Assembly: GCA_913050055.1 (NCBI GenBank)
Contig: CAJXAT010000004.1
Coordinates: 1-54,678, forward strand
DNA from: an uncultured Flammeovirgaceae bacterium
Lineage (GTDB): Bacteria > Bacteroidota > Bacteroidia > Cytophagales > Cyclobacteriaceae
Length of the DNA: 54,678 nucleotides
Direction of reading: 5' to 3'
The notes under the pieces: model-generated
Told to the model about the DNA's origin: nothing
Databases searched by the model: none
The model's input: only the letters and a program-made list of their open reading frames with translations
Shown here: one piece after another, positions 8,931 through 18,789 of the stretch
Layout: every line of letters begins with the position of its first letter
Position numbering within the stretch: the stretch's first letter is position 1
Position numbers and translations under genes: made by a program

Positions 8931-9974
8931 ATGGCTTTAATATCCAAAAAGAAAATTGCTTATCCTATAAGCGCTCACTTAAGATCCTACCTAAAAAAAT
9001 ATCGAAAGGACATATACCTACCTATCACCTATCAAAACTTGTTAAGATACAATAACAGTATCCCACTCTATGATTCAAAAGAGGTTGATACGCTTTGGGA
9101 AACCGTATTTTTCCCACAGGATGAAATGCAAGAAATACATTTTGCACTCAAAACAATTTATGCAATCATGCAATCAGGAGGAGATGTTAGCGTCATGAAG
9201 CATCTGTTTGTGGATCGTATCGATTTATGCATCTACGGCAATACAAAACCCTTCAGAATTAGAATGGTGAATAAAATTAATGATAATTTTGACTATTTTT
9301 ATATTAAACATGCTGATGCATCAAGGGTATATGGTTTGGAATTAGAAGACTTACTGGCTCCTAACAGAATGAGATTCCTCATTAATGCAGAGACCTTAAT
9401 AGAGGAGCATGTCGTGGGTATTCCTGGGGAGCAGTTTATCAGAACACGCCTCGAAGACCTCGATCTCAATAAAATCAGATTAACCAAAGAGTTTGTAAAG
9501 TTTAATGAGCGCTGTTTTGTAAGACTCTTAGGTGATATGCATTCGAGTAATTTCGTGATCGACATAACTCCTGATTTCGAGGAAATAAGCTACCGACTAA
9601 GGGCCATCGATTTCGATCAACAATCCTATGAGGGAAGGAAATCCATTTATTTACCCAAATATTTTAAAGAAAATAATCCCATTATTAATCTAGGCTTTGG
9701 ACTGATGACTCCAGAAACTGTTCAACAATACCAAAGAGAAGAAAGATCTTTAATGGCCAATAGAGTCAAATCCTCTCAAGGCCAAATCAATGAGCTAATT
9801 GCAACAATGAAAATGGATCCCATTGCCCCTATAGAAAATGTCAAATCATTGGGCAAAGAGCTCGCTGCCTTTTATGAGGATAGGGATTTTTTAAAATGCT
9901 CAAGTATGGGAAGTCTTATAGAGAGAAGTTTGCTCATGCTATTTATAAAACCTGACCTTTACAAAGAGCGCTAA
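8931..9974 (+). CDS. Uncharacterised protein with kinase-like (APH/Kdo-kinase-like) motifs
   Basis: I do not recognise this 347-residue family. What can be seen fits a protein-kinase-like fold: a beta-strand with YIKHAD (Lys126, candidate ATP lysine), an acidic hinge-like LIEEHVVGIPG (156-166), a catalytic-loop-like LLGDMHSSNFVID (199-211, with Asp202 and Asn207), and IDFDQQ (226-231, Asp227/Asp229, candidate metal-binding DFG equivalent). The IDFD form is closer to Kdo kinases and small-molecule kinases than to Ser/Thr kinases. It has no signal peptide. Its ATG touches the stop of the preceding glycosyltransferase, so it probably phosphorylates a sugar, glycolipid or related small molecule in the same pathway. 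The convergent GH20 gene ends 3 nt beyond its stop. Confidence 0.6.
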   Translation: MALISKKKIAYPISAHLRSYLKKYRKDIYLPITYQNLLRYNNSIPLYDSKEVDTLWETVFFPQDEMQEIHFALKTIYAIMQSGGDVSVMKHLFVDRIDLCIYGNTKPFRIRMVNKINDNFDYFYIKHADASRVYGLELEDLLAPNRMRFLINAETLIEEHVVGIPGEQFIRTRLEDLDLNKIRLTKEFVKFNERCFVRLLGDMHSSNFVIDITPDFEEISYRLRAIDFDQQSYEGRKSIYLPKYFKENNPIINLGFGLMTPETVQQYQREERSLMANRVKSSQGQINELIATMKMDPIAPIENVKSLGKELAAFYEDRDFLKCSSMGSLIERSLLMLFIKPDLYKER

Positions 9975-9977
9975 TTT

Positions 9978-12509
9978 TTAATTTATTAAACCCATACTTA
10001 AACTTGAGCCACTGGCCTTATCAAAGGCTTTGATCAAAATAGCTCCATCAACCTTTATAGGTTGGGTATACAAAATAGAAGACACATTCGGTTCGCTACC
10101 ATCAAGGGTGTAACGAACATCCATTCCATAAAGATGATTTATTTTGAGTAAGCCCTCCTCTTTAATTCCACCTGGTGGAGGAATGCGGTATTGGTATCCT
10201 TCATTGAAATAGTTAAGCCTTGGTAATTCCTTCGAAGCCAATTTATAAACGAATCTCTGCCAGGCTCTCGTCTCTTGATTTTCCCTATTCATGGGATCTT
10301 CGACCGTAGCCCATTGAGGATGAGCTGCCCATGCGCGCTCGGATAATCCAATGAGTCGAGGCAAATAATAATACTCTAACATCTCATCAGAACCATTGAG
10401 CGTCTCGCTCCATAAATGTCCTTGAATACCAGAAATATTAGCCAGCCCTTCCTTAGTTAGCCTGACGGACTCTTTAAAATCAACAGCCGGATTAAAAAAT
10501 TTTCCCAATGATGAGCGCTTCGACGACCAGTACAAATTTTCTGGAATGAACTCCCATACTTTTCGGGTATCCACAAAACCTCCCCAATATGAGCCCTGCT
10601 CTCTAGGATCTTTAGTGTAGGCCATATCAAAATAAAGATTGGAAACATTGCACAAAACGATGGGAAAACCTGCATTAGCCAAACGATAACCCAAATCAAT
10701 ATTATTGGACAAATTATTCCAAACATACGAGGTGACATTTTCCCCTATCAGGTTAAGATTAGGAGACCACGAGCCATCGCTATTGATATTCATAGATACT
10801 TCTTCCCACCCTGCCATCACCAATCCTCGATCAGAAAGAATTTTATTAATGCGTCCGACAAAATAGCTTTGTAACGACTCAGCATCTTTATAATGATCAT
10901 TGATTGCTAAAAACTCCAGGCAATCAGGTGACTTCTCCCAAACGCCTCTGGGGACCTCATCACCACCTGTATGTAATGTTTTCAAAGGCACTTCTGCTCG
11001 TTGATATAGCTCTATAACTTCATCAACAACCGTTTCATAAAAATGATATACCGCTTCATTGCAAACACAAACAACATTATCATCATAAAACTGGGCCGAT
11101 GAATATTCTGAATCATCTGCATCATCTGACAAATAGTATTCAAGTGCACCTTGCTCATCTCCAAGCGCGATCAATTTATGATATCTCGCATCCATAGCTT
11201 TAATGGCTGCACGCGCGTGTCCTGGCATATTTAATTCTGGAATCACCTCAATATGGCGCTCATCAGCATAGCGTATGATCTGAATGTATTGTTCTTGCGT
11301 ATAATATCCTGTACCCCTTACACCTTCCGAAGCCCCCGAACCATAAGCAGGTTGGAGTACTTCTTTTTCATCCATTGTATGCGCCCTACGGGCCCCAATC
11401 CCTGTTAACTCTGGTAGTATTTTGGATTCTAAGCGCCAACCCTCATCATCAGTTAAATGTAAATGCAATTTATTTAATTTATAAAAAGCCATGAGATCTA
11501 TGAGTTTGATTAAGGACTCATATGATTGGAAGTTTCGGGCAAGATCCAAGTGCATGCCCCTATAGGCATACCTTGGTTGATCTTTGATCTGTCCCAAAGG
11601 AAGGATTATTTTTGTGAGATTATTTTGAAATACTTCCACAGGCATCAGCCCAATCAAACTTTGAATACCATAAAAGACTCCACTCGCATCAGCCCCTTGA
11701 ATCAAAATTTCATCTTTATCAAGGCTGAGCCGATAGGATGATGCTGCTTTTAATCCTTTATTTAGTTTCAAAATAATCCTTCGCTCTGCACCCTGCTTCA
11801 GACTTTTTCCAAAAATTACCTTCAATTGCTCATCTAAAAAAATACTCTCTGAGCCCAATAAGGGACTTGCCTCAATGCTCCAACTTTGATCTAACAATAC
11901 AAATCCATCAAAATATACTTCATCCAACGGTGTTGGGACTAGTTTAGACAGGTCCTCTCGATCGTCATATTTTATTTTTTTATTTTGGTGATAAATCGAC
12001 TCCGCAGTGGGAATTTCATAATAATCAGCAGCGCCTTTGGTAATCATATCAAGATTTATAAACGGTCTGAAAGTGTAAATTGGCTCATAAATCGCGCCAT
12101 CTTCCATCAAAAAATAGAGCCCTGCTGGTCGATCACTTTGCTTAAGAATAAAATCTTTGCCCTCAAAACTCATTGCTATTTTTTCACCAGGATCAAGTAA
12201 AAACCCACTGTCTGGCCTGATAACAAAAAGATCACCATTTACATGATTAAAAGTGACTTGCCCTTTATAAGAGTCTTGTACTAACCCTCTTGGCGTCATG
12301 CTGTAATACAAAGACCAATTTTTATCATCCAAGGCAACGGTTCCCAAATTGGAGAGATAAAATGTACTGGCAAACTTGTTTTGGCCGTTTATCTGATTGC
12401 CATTCAATTCCCATTCAATACTTATTTTTAATTTCTTGGGCTCCTGAACACAGGAGAAAAGGAGCGATACTCCCATAAAAAAATGACAAAAACGACTAGC
12501 ATAAAGCAT
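9978..12509 (-). CDS. Lipoprotein beta-N-acetylhexosaminidase (GH20)
   Basis: Removes terminal beta-linked GlcNAc or GalNAc from chitooligosaccharides or glycans at the cell surface or periplasm by substrate-assisted catalysis. The 843 residues contain a lipoprotein signal with lipobox LLFSC (Cys20), an N-terminal carbohydrate-binding CHB_HEX-like domain, a GH20b alpha/beta domain to about 310, and the TIM barrel with RGMHLDLARNF, LHLHLTDDEGW and the catalytic pair D517-E518 in HTGGDEVPRG. A chitobiase-type C-terminal Ig-like domain follows (YTLDGSEP...LIKAF). Each domain is complete and in the usual order. It stands alone, without SusC/D neighbours. Confidence 0.92.
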   Translation of the reverse strand: MLYASRFCHFFMGVSLLFSCVQEPKKLKISIEWELNGNQINGQNKFASTFYLSNLGTVALDDKNWSLYYSMTPRGLVQDSYKGQVTFNHVNGDLFVIRPDSGFLLDPGEKIAMSFEGKDFILKQSDRPAGLYFLMEDGAIYEPIYTFRPFINLDMITKGAADYYEIPTAESIYHQNKKIKYDDREDLSKLVPTPLDEVYFDGFVLLDQSWSIEASPLLGSESIFLDEQLKVIFGKSLKQGAERRIILKLNKGLKAASSYRLSLDKDEILIQGADASGVFYGIQSLIGLMPVEVFQNNLTKIILPLGQIKDQPRYAYRGMHLDLARNFQSYESLIKLIDLMAFYKLNKLHLHLTDDEGWRLESKILPELTGIGARRAHTMDEKEVLQPAYGSGASEGVRGTGYYTQEQYIQIIRYADERHIEVIPELNMPGHARAAIKAMDARYHKLIALGDEQGALEYYLSDDADDSEYSSAQFYDDNVVCVCNEAVYHFYETVVDEVIELYQRAEVPLKTLHTGGDEVPRGVWEKSPDCLEFLAINDHYKDAESLQSYFVGRINKILSDRGLVMAGWEEVSMNINSDGSWSPNLNLIGENVTSYVWNNLSNNIDLGYRLANAGFPIVLCNVSNLYFDMAYTKDPREQGSYWGGFVDTRKVWEFIPENLYWSSKRSSLGKFFNPAVDFKESVRLTKEGLANISGIQGHLWSETLNGSDEMLEYYYLPRLIGLSERAWAAHPQWATVEDPMNRENQETRAWQRFVYKLASKELPRLNYFNEGYQYRIPPPGGIKEEGLLKINHLYGMDVRYTLDGSEPNVSSILYTQPIKVDGAILIKAFDKASGSSLSMGLIN

Positions 12510-12557
12510 ATTATAAAATAATTTTGGGAACCGTCCGATTAAATAAAATTCAACTTT

Positions 12558-13073
12558 TCAATAAAGAAAGGCCCCTCTGCCGGTCTCTAACGAGACTTCG
12601 ACATGTTCTTCTAAAGTGGTACTCAAGACCAGACCACAATAGCTCGTGGCGACCGGAAACACTTTATTACTTCTATCCACTAAAATAGCTGTTTCTAATT
12701 TTTTAATGCCTGCTGTCAGCAGAAACTTTATCCCGTAAGCTTGCGTTCTCCCTGTGTTAATGACATCATCTACCAAGATAACTGTTTGATGATTTAATAG
12801 ATTAATATCAATAGACAAACTTATGTCTCCGGCTACAGGATTTTTTTTATCGATTATTAATTCAGCTAAATCACAATTGATAGCGGCACTATGTGTCGTT
12901 TGAAGTATTTTTTGAAGAAGGAGCGCCATCTGATAGCCTTGCCCCGTGATCCCGACCAACACGACCTTTGAAGCTCCGAGATTATTTTCTAAGATTTGAA
13001 AGCTCATCCTTTTAAGAATACGATGAATCTTATCCTCGGTTAGGATATTTAGTGTTTTTCTATCACTCATCAT
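12558..13073 (-). CDS. Phosphoribosyltransferase-domain protein (PyrR-like)
   Basis: A 171-residue type I phosphoribosyltransferase fold. The PRPP-binding motif VILVDDVINTGRT lies at about 106-118, and the upstream VVLVGITGQGYQMA supplies the pyrophosphate loop. It resembles PyrR, which combines weak uracil phosphoribosyltransferase activity with regulation, but the hood region is not clear enough to decide the base. Its start overlaps the end of the Lrp/AsnC gene by 11 nt, so the two are cotranscribed and translationally coupled. It could be a salvage enzyme controlled with, or sensed by, that regulator. Confidence 0.72.
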   Translation of the reverse strand: MMSDRKTLNILTEDKIHRILKRMSFQILENNLGASKVVLVGITGQGYQMALLLQKILQTTHSAAINCDLAELIIDKKNPVAGDISLSIDINLLNHQTVILVDDVINTGRTQAYGIKFLLTAGIKKLETAILVDRSNKVFPVATSYCGLVLSTTLEEHVEVSLETGRGAFLY

Positions 13074-13554
13074 CTCCTAAGGGCATTACTTTAATTTCTT
13101 TAAAAGTTGATAGAATTACCATCGACTGTAAGCCATCTACTACTTCTATTTCACTGATTTTTCCAAGCATTAATCTTTGGTAAGCAGCAATATCATAAGA
13201 AATGATCTTGAGCATAAAATCTCCAGAACCGGTGATATGATGACATTCTATTACTTCTTGGACTCCATCAATGGCATTGATAAAAAGTTCAATATTAACT
13301 TTATTGTGCCCTTTCAAAGTAACCAACACGAAAGTACTTACCCCTAAACCAATTTTAGCCTTGTCTAAGCTCGCGTGATAGCTTTTGATAATTCCTGCAT
13401 TTTCAAGCTTTTTGACCCGCTCAAGGGTGGGTGCAGGAGACAATGAAATATCCTTGGCCAATTGGGCATTGGTGATCTTAGCATTTGACTGAAGAATCTC
13501 TAAAATTTTTCTATCAGTATGGTCTAATTTAATATTTACAGGGGCTGATCTCAT
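13063..13554 (-). CDS. Lrp/AsnC family transcriptional regulator
   Basis: DNA-binding regulator responding to an amino acid or similar ligand. The 163 residues comprise an N-terminal winged helix-turn-helix (DRKILEILQSNAKITNAQLA, then LSPAPTLERVKKLE) followed by a RAM/AsnC ligand-binding and oligomerisation domain (VSTFVLVTLKG... CHHITGSGDFMLKI). Length is typical. It is first in a two-gene unit with the phosphoribosyltransferase. The upstream 115 nt to the next gene are AT-rich and carry no palindrome I would call an operator. The regulon is unknown. Confidence 0.9.
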   Translation of the reverse strand: MRSAPVNIKLDHTDRKILEILQSNAKITNAQLAKDISLSPAPTLERVKKLENAGIIKSYHASLDKAKIGLGVSTFVLVTLKGHNKVNIELFINAIDGVQEVIECHHITGSGDFMLKIISYDIAAYQRLMLGKISEIEVVDGLQSMVILSTFKEIKVMPLGDDE

Positions 13555-13669
13555 TCAAGAAGATTATATAAAGTAAAATTAATCTTTTTTTGTAATTATT
13601 TATGGAGTAATGATCCTTAAAAATATTTTCTCCTCTTCAAAATTTATTGGATTAAAATCTACCAAGTGA

Positions 13670-14896
13670 TTACTCATGTTCTATTTGCTTCATTTTTTCT
13701 TTAGCCGATTGATTTGCGGGATGCTTTCTTCCCGTAACCTTCCTGACCTTTTTAAAATATTGTAATGCCAAATCAACCTTTTTCTCCAAAACAGCAATTT
13801 CTCCTAAATGGAGCAAAGAATAAAAATAATAGCCTTTTTCAGTAGCATTGGCTAGGGTCGCATATGCTATACTTTCCTTGAAATATTTCTTACTCTTCAT
13901 TAAAATTCCACGCGATTTCCAAATATTTCCCAAAAAATAAGTGGCATATCTAGCGGTGTTATATTCATAGCCCTCTTGCTCTGCAAGGACCCTTTCAAGA
14001 ATAGATTCAAAAATTGCTATCGATTCATTCTCCTTACCCAAACGATATAAAATTCGCCCATAATAGGTCTGAAAATAAGAATTATTTGGATATAAATCAG
14101 TTAAATAAGCGGATAACAGAGAGGCTTCTGCTAAATTTTGCTCCTCCTCATACAAGATCCGTAATAAATAATATTGGGCTTCGGTCCGTGCATAAAAAGC
14201 ATTTCTAGAAGTTTCTTTTAATTGTGCAATTCCATTACTTTTATCCCCTTCCGGAAAAAATGACATGATGGGTTTGAGCATGGGATAATGCTCTGGAATC
14301 CATTGCGCATAATAATTAAAAAGGCCCTTTCCTAATAATAGTTCAGGGCTGAAGTCCTCTTCATCTTTTCCAATATTGAGATATTTTAAAGCATTTTTAC
14401 CTGCCAGTGAAGCTTTCAAGTATTGTCCTCGATCTCCATAAAGTCTTCCTTGAAATCCATAAGCCGCTGCCAAAAAAAAAGCCCCTTCAATTTGATTGAC
14501 CTCATCATATAATCGATGGGCCTTAATTTGAGCAGAATCCATTTGAGCCAAAAAAAGTTGATCCCATTTTGATTCCATTTCACCTTGTGGAACCAATCGC
14601 CACCAATAACATAAACCGAGTAAAAAGTCAGGTAATGGATGCCAGCCATATTGCTTTTTTAAATAGGTAAATTGTCGTTCTGCCTGATCAAAATTCATGT
14701 TGTACATGTCGTACATGGCTTGAGCGGCTTCAATCTCTATATAACGATTTTTGAGCAAAATGTCCGATGATTGATCTAACTCACCTGTCCATGGTTGACT
14801 CTGTACAAGAAAAACTGAAAAGAACAAAAACAGAAAATAATGATACTTTGGGTAAATACCTTTCACTCTTTTGAATGAATCCTTTTTGTTAATCAA
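13670..14896 (-). CDS. Exported TPR-repeat protein
   Basis: A 408-residue protein with a hydrophobic stretch (YHYFLFLFFSVFLVQSQ, about 19-35) acting as a signal peptide, followed by helical repeats with tetratricopeptide spacing throughout, for example near residues 55-90, 245-285 and 350-400. TPR proteins scaffold complexes, and in Bacteroidota many are periplasmic. No enzymatic motif is present. The nearest ATG at 14896 is used; a shorter start after the basic residues is possible. A candidate promoter lies at 14922-14929. Function unknown. Confidence 0.75.
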   Translation of the reverse strand: MINKKDSFKRVKGIYPKYHYFLFLFFSVFLVQSQPWTGELDQSSDILLKNRYIEIEAAQAMYDMYNMNFDQAERQFTYLKKQYGWHPLPDFLLGLCYWWRLVPQGEMESKWDQLFLAQMDSAQIKAHRLYDEVNQIEGAFFLAAAYGFQGRLYGDRGQYLKASLAGKNALKYLNIGKDEEDFSPELLLGKGLFNYYAQWIPEHYPMLKPIMSFFPEGDKSNGIAQLKETSRNAFYARTEAQYYLLRILYEEEQNLAEASLLSAYLTDLYPNNSYFQTYYGRILYRLGKENESIAIFESILERVLAEQEGYEYNTARYATYFLGNIWKSRGILMKSKKYFKESIAYATLANATEKGYYFYSLLHLGEIAVLEKKVDLALQYFKKVRKVTGRKHPANQSAKEKMKQIEHE

Positions 14897-14921
14897 AACC
14901 TACTGAATATAAAATACCCAA

Positions 14922-14929
14922 CAAATTTA
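14922..14929 (-). promoter_or_regulatory. Candidate promoter element TAAATTTG for the TPR gene
   Basis: Minus-strand match to TAnnTTTG, 26 nt upstream of the ATG at 14896, placing the transcript start near 14914. No -33 TTG at the expected distance, so support is moderate. Confidence 0.35.
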
Positions 14930-14983
14930 GATCATCTTCGTTGAGTTATATTGTATATCTTCACAAATGATAGGTATCGTTCC

Positions 14984-15630
14984 ATGGCTAAGTTCACTCA
15001 TAACTCCTCAAGGTCATTTGAAAATTGATTTAATTTTCAGATCTCTCACATTTTCGCCATCATCTCTTTACTCTATATCTGCATCCTTTTTTTAAATCGG
15101 GCCTTTATTCTTGCTGATATAGCTCTATTTGAACTACTTAAAGATCGAAATCAATTATCACTTTTTAATTTTCTCTTTGGTTGTCAATATTTCATTACGC
15201 CGATATGGCTTGTCTGGAAATTTTCATTAATTGCTTTAATCCTATGGATGGGTTGTTTCATGTTTGGTTATAAAGTAACCTACCATGCCTTGTGGAAATG
15301 GGTCATGTATTGTGAGATCACATTTATTATCCCTGAATTAATTAAATTTTTATAGTTTTTTTTGACTCCGGGAGATCCAAATTACAACGATATCTTAGCT
15401 TTTTACCCTTTATCGCTCCTGAGCTGGTTTAATTATGAACAATTCCTGAGCAGCTTCATTATCCACTGACATTAATAAATGCTTTCGAATTGGGCTATTG
15501 GGTATTACTTGTAATGGGAATTTTTTTTTGGAGTGGAAAAAAACTAAAAATTGCTATCTATATAGTTGTAAGCTCTTATTTATTGTTTTTCTTATTTTGG
15601 CTCATTTTTTACGGTTTGGTATTCAGATAA
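14984..15630 (+). pseudogene. Degraded polytopic membrane protein gene (two in-frame stops and a frameshift)
   Basis: This apparently empty stretch holds a decayed gene. From ATG 14984 the frame reads MAKFTHNSSRSFEN, then TGA (15026-15028), then a long open segment with hydrophobic helices (FAIISLLYICILFL; LVWKFSLIALILWMGCFMFG; WVMYCEITFIIPELIKFL), then TAG (15353-15355), then FLTPGDPNYNDILAFYPLS to TGA 15467. Around 15460 the sense shifts frame: YPLTLINAFELGYWVLLVM continues from 15460 to TAA at 15628, ending in another TM. Together this gives about 215 residues with four to five TM helices. The continuing amphipathic/TM pattern across the stops shows one former gene. The family is not recognised; a Yip1-like membrane protein is possible. 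Confidence 0.72.
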
Positions 15631-15722
15631 TCTTTTGAGAAGCCCAATGATCAATTTATCCTTAAAGCCAAATTATTAGTCATTAATTAGTAATTTCGCT
15701 GAATTGATAATTAATTAGAAAA

Positions 15723-18677
15723 ATGGGATACCAAAAGATCAACATTATAACAGGCTGGATTACTTTTTTAATCGCTCTTCTCGTATACACACTTACCGTT
15801 GAACCTACCGCGAGTTTTTGGGATTGTGGAGAGTTTATTGCCACCTCGTATAAGCTAGAGGTGCCGCATCCTCCAGGAGCACCGTTTTTCTTATTGATGG
15901 GCCGAATGTTTTCTCTTTTCGCGGGAGATAATGTTGAGCAAGTCGCCTTTTGGATCAATATGTTGAGCGTATTGTCGGCGGCCTTTACCGTGCTCTTCCT
16001 ATTTTGGTCAATTACACACTTAGCTAAGAAAATGTTAGTCAAGGCAGGAGAAGTCTTAAATACAGGGCAAACCATTGCTGTAATGGGCGCAGGGTTGGTG
16101 GGCGGACTCGTATGTACGTTCTCAGATTCTATTTGGTTTTCAGCTGTTGAAGCAGAGGTATATGCAATGTCTTCTTTTTTTACGGCCTTTGTATTTTGGG
16201 CCATTCTCAAATGGGAAACCATTAACAATGAATCAGATCATAACAAATGGTTGATATTGATCGCCTACATGATGGGACTGTCCATAGGGGTACACTTACT
16301 CAATTTGGTAACCATTCCTGCATTAGGACTCATTGTTTATTTCAAATATGTTGAAAAAATTACGCCTAAGGGCGTGATCTTGGCGCTCCTGACGTCTGGA
16401 GCCATCATCATTGCCATACTTATTGGTGTCATTCCTGGCATTCCTTCTACCGTTGGTGCTATGGAAGTATTTTTTGTCAATTCTATGGGCTTTCCCTTTG
16501 GATCAGGTGCTGTAGTATTTGTGATCTTGTTCTTCAGTGCTATTGTTTTTGGTATTTATTATTCGATCGTCAATCAAAAGGTGATTCTCAACACCTCCAT
16601 GCTTGCCTTTGCTTTCATAATGATTGGCTACATGTCCTATGCCATAGTTTTGATACGATCAGACTATGATACCCCTATTGATGAAAATAATCCAGAAGAC
16701 ATTATGACCTTCGTTTCATATCTGAAACGTGAACAATATGGCAGCAGACCCCTATTTCATGGACAATACTTTACCGCTGATATCATGGCCTCTGAACAAG
16801 GAGATCCTGTTTACAAAAAAGGGGCTGAAAAATATGAGATTATAGATTATAAGGTCAACTACAAATATGACAAAAAACATACCACCATTCTGCCCCGAAT
16901 GCATAGTAAGAGTCCCCAACATGAAAAAAAATACAGAGAAATCACAGGACTAAAACAGGGTGAAAAGCCAGCCTTTACAGACAACCTTTATTTTATGTTC
17001 AAACACCAATTGGGCACCATGTATTTACGCTATTTTATGTGGAATTTTTCAGGAAGGTCCTCGGACATTCAAGATGCCAATTGGGTGGGTTTAACCAACG
17101 CCTTTAAAGAGCTCCCAACAGAATTGGCAAATAACGAAGGAAGAAATATCTATTTTGGTCTTCCGTTGTTGCTGGGTATCATTGGTTTACTTTATCAATA
17201 CAAAAAAAATGAAAAATACTTTTGGGTTACCTTGCTTTTGTTTTTCCTCACTGGAGCTGCCTTAGTGCTCTATCTTAATTCACCTCCTATTGAACCAAGA
17301 GAACGAGACTATATTTATGCCGGATCGTATTACGTCTTTGCTATTTGGATAGGTTTTGGGGTATTAGCTATTTACGAATTATTGGGTAAAATACTTGAAA
17401 AAAAGACCGTAGTTGCAGCTGTAGCTACGCTCCTTTGCTTGAGTATTCCTGCCCTGATGGCAGCGGAAAATTGGGATGATCATGACCGGTCTGATCGTTA
17501 TTTTTCCGTTGATGCCGCAAAAAACTATTTAGATTCTTGTGCCCCCAATGCGATATTGTTTTCTGGAGGCGATAATGATACTTTCCCTTTGTGGTTCGCC
17601 CAAGAGGTCTTGGGACACCGTACAGATGTACGCGTAATTGTATTAAGCTATTTCAATACAGATTGGTACATCGAACAAATGATGCGAGACGCCTATGAAT
17701 CCAAAGCCCTTCCCTTTGGATTAAGTCTGGATGATTATCAGCAAGGAGGACCCAATGATTATCTGCCGTATGCAGAAATAGAAGGCGTCGATGGTGCCAT
17801 CAGTGCTTCCCAATTTTTGAAATTGATTAAAGAAAAACATCCCGCACTGACAGCACGCACTAGGGGCCAATACAACAGCTTACCTTCAAAAGAGCTGGTT
17901 ATGAGGTTGGACAGTGCCAAAGTAAATGAGCTCACTTGGATGAAAGAAACCTCAATGCCTTTAGAACGATTGAGAACCAATGCACTCTCTATGAAACTCA
18001 AGGGAAGTCATTTGGAGAAAAAAGATCTTGCTATTTTAGACTTAATCGTAAATAGCAACTGGAGCAGGCCTATATATTTCAATAATACATCATTGAATGC
18101 ATTCAACTTAGATATTAAACAACATGTCGTCCAAGAAGGCCTCACCTATCGTCTGGTACCCATTCGTAATCCAGGAGGCAATACATTGGTAAATGCTGAT
18201 TTGATGTATGAAAATATTGTAAATAAGTTTGAATACCGAGGCTTAGATGATGCTGATGTTTATTATACTGAAGACTACAGAAATTTTGTATTGAACCATC
18301 GGTCGGCTTTCAATACACTGGCTACTGCCTATTTAAACCAGGGTGAAATAGAACGTGCCAAAGACGTCTTATTGAAAGGGCTTGAATACATGCCTGACGA
18401 AGGAGTCTCCTACGATATCTTTAGTATTCAACAAGTATCGCTGCTCTTAGCCGTTGGCGAAAGAGATTGGGCGCTTGATATTGCCACTACTTATAGTAGC
18501 CGTGCAGTGGAGTGGTTAGATTATATCACAAAAAACAACCAATTAGCACTAAATGGCTATAGCTATCAACAAAAAGTGTTGGCTCTTAATGAAATGGCGC
18601 GTGCTTTCAGAGCCGCCAATGAAACGGAATTAGCGGCAGAATATGAAGGGATGTTTAATCAATATTATAATCAATAA
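15723..18677 (+). CDS. DUF2723 multi-pass membrane protein with C-terminal TPR-like region
   Basis: A 984-residue inner-membrane protein. The first 60 residues hold the DUF2723 signature: a TM helix, then SFWDCGEF (Asp34, Glu37) in the first outer loop, and VPHPPGAP (about 47-54). About ten further TM helices follow to about residue 590, then a soluble region with FSGGDNDTFPLW and TPR-like repeats in the last 130 residues. The acidic first loop and topology resemble GT-C glycosyltransferases that use polyprenyl-phosphate sugars, so a protein or glycan glycosylation role outside the membrane is inferred. The family is widespread and conserved in Bacteroidota. Nothing suggests truncation. The upstream pseudogene ends 92 nt before it. 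Confidence 0.85.
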   Translation: MGYQKINIITGWITFLIALLVYTLTVEPTASFWDCGEFIATSYKLEVPHPPGAPFFLLMGRMFSLFAGDNVEQVAFWINMLSVLSAAFTVLFLFWSITHLAKKMLVKAGEVLNTGQTIAVMGAGLVGGLVCTFSDSIWFSAVEAEVYAMSSFFTAFVFWAILKWETINNESDHNKWLILIAYMMGLSIGVHLLNLVTIPALGLIVYFKYVEKITPKGVILALLTSGAIIIAILIGVIPGIPSTVGAMEVFFVNSMGFPFGSGAVVFVILFFSAIVFGIYYSIVNQKVILNTSMLAFAFIMIGYMSYAIVLIRSDYDTPIDENNPEDIMTFVSYLKREQYGSRPLFHGQYFTADIMASEQGDPVYKKGAEKYEIIDYKVNYKYDKKHTTILPRMHSKSPQHEKKYREITGLKQGEKPAFTDNLYFMFKHQLGTMYLRYFMWNFSGRSSDIQDANWVGLTNAFKELPTELANNEGRNIYFGLPLLLGIIGLLYQYKKNEKYFWVTLLLFFLTGAALVLYLNSPPIEPRERDYIYAGSYYVFAIWIGFGVLAIYELLGKILEKKTVVAAVATLLCLSIPALMAAENWDDHDRSDRYFSVDAAKNYLDSCAPNAILFSGGDNDTFPLWFAQEVLGHRTDVRVIVLSYFNTDWYIEQMMRDAYESKALPFGLSLDDYQQGGPNDYLPYAEIEGVDGAISASQFLKLIKEKHPALTARTRGQYNSLPSKELVMRLDSAKVNELTWMKETSMPLERLRTNALSMKLKGSHLEKKDLAILDLIVNSNWSRPIYFNNTSLNAFNLDIKQHVVQEGLTYRLVPIRNPGGNTLVNADLMYENIVNKFEYRGLDDADVYYTEDYRNFVLNHRSAFNTLATAYLNQGEIERAKDVLLKGLEYMPDEGVSYDIFSIQQVSLLLAVGERDWALDIATTYSSRAVEWLDYITKNNQLALNGYSYQQKVLALNEMARAFRAANETELAAEYEGMFNQYYNQ

Positions 18678-18789
18678 AGGTTTTTCTTATTCATCGAACG
18701 ACTAAGCCGGCCCACTACAAAAAGGGTCTGAATAGCTTAAAAAGACTGAGTTCAATGATAAGATGTCGGGCGATTCAGTCGGACAATAA

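Noticed and set aside
14984-15630. Stop-codon recoding (selenocysteine or other) or programmed frameshifting in the membrane-protein remnant
   Set aside because: Two different stops plus a shift without a slippery sequence or clear downstream structure point to decay.
18744-18780. GACTGA...TCAGTC inverted repeat between convergent genes as a terminator
   Set aside because: Only 6 bp, a 25-nt loop and no U-tract.
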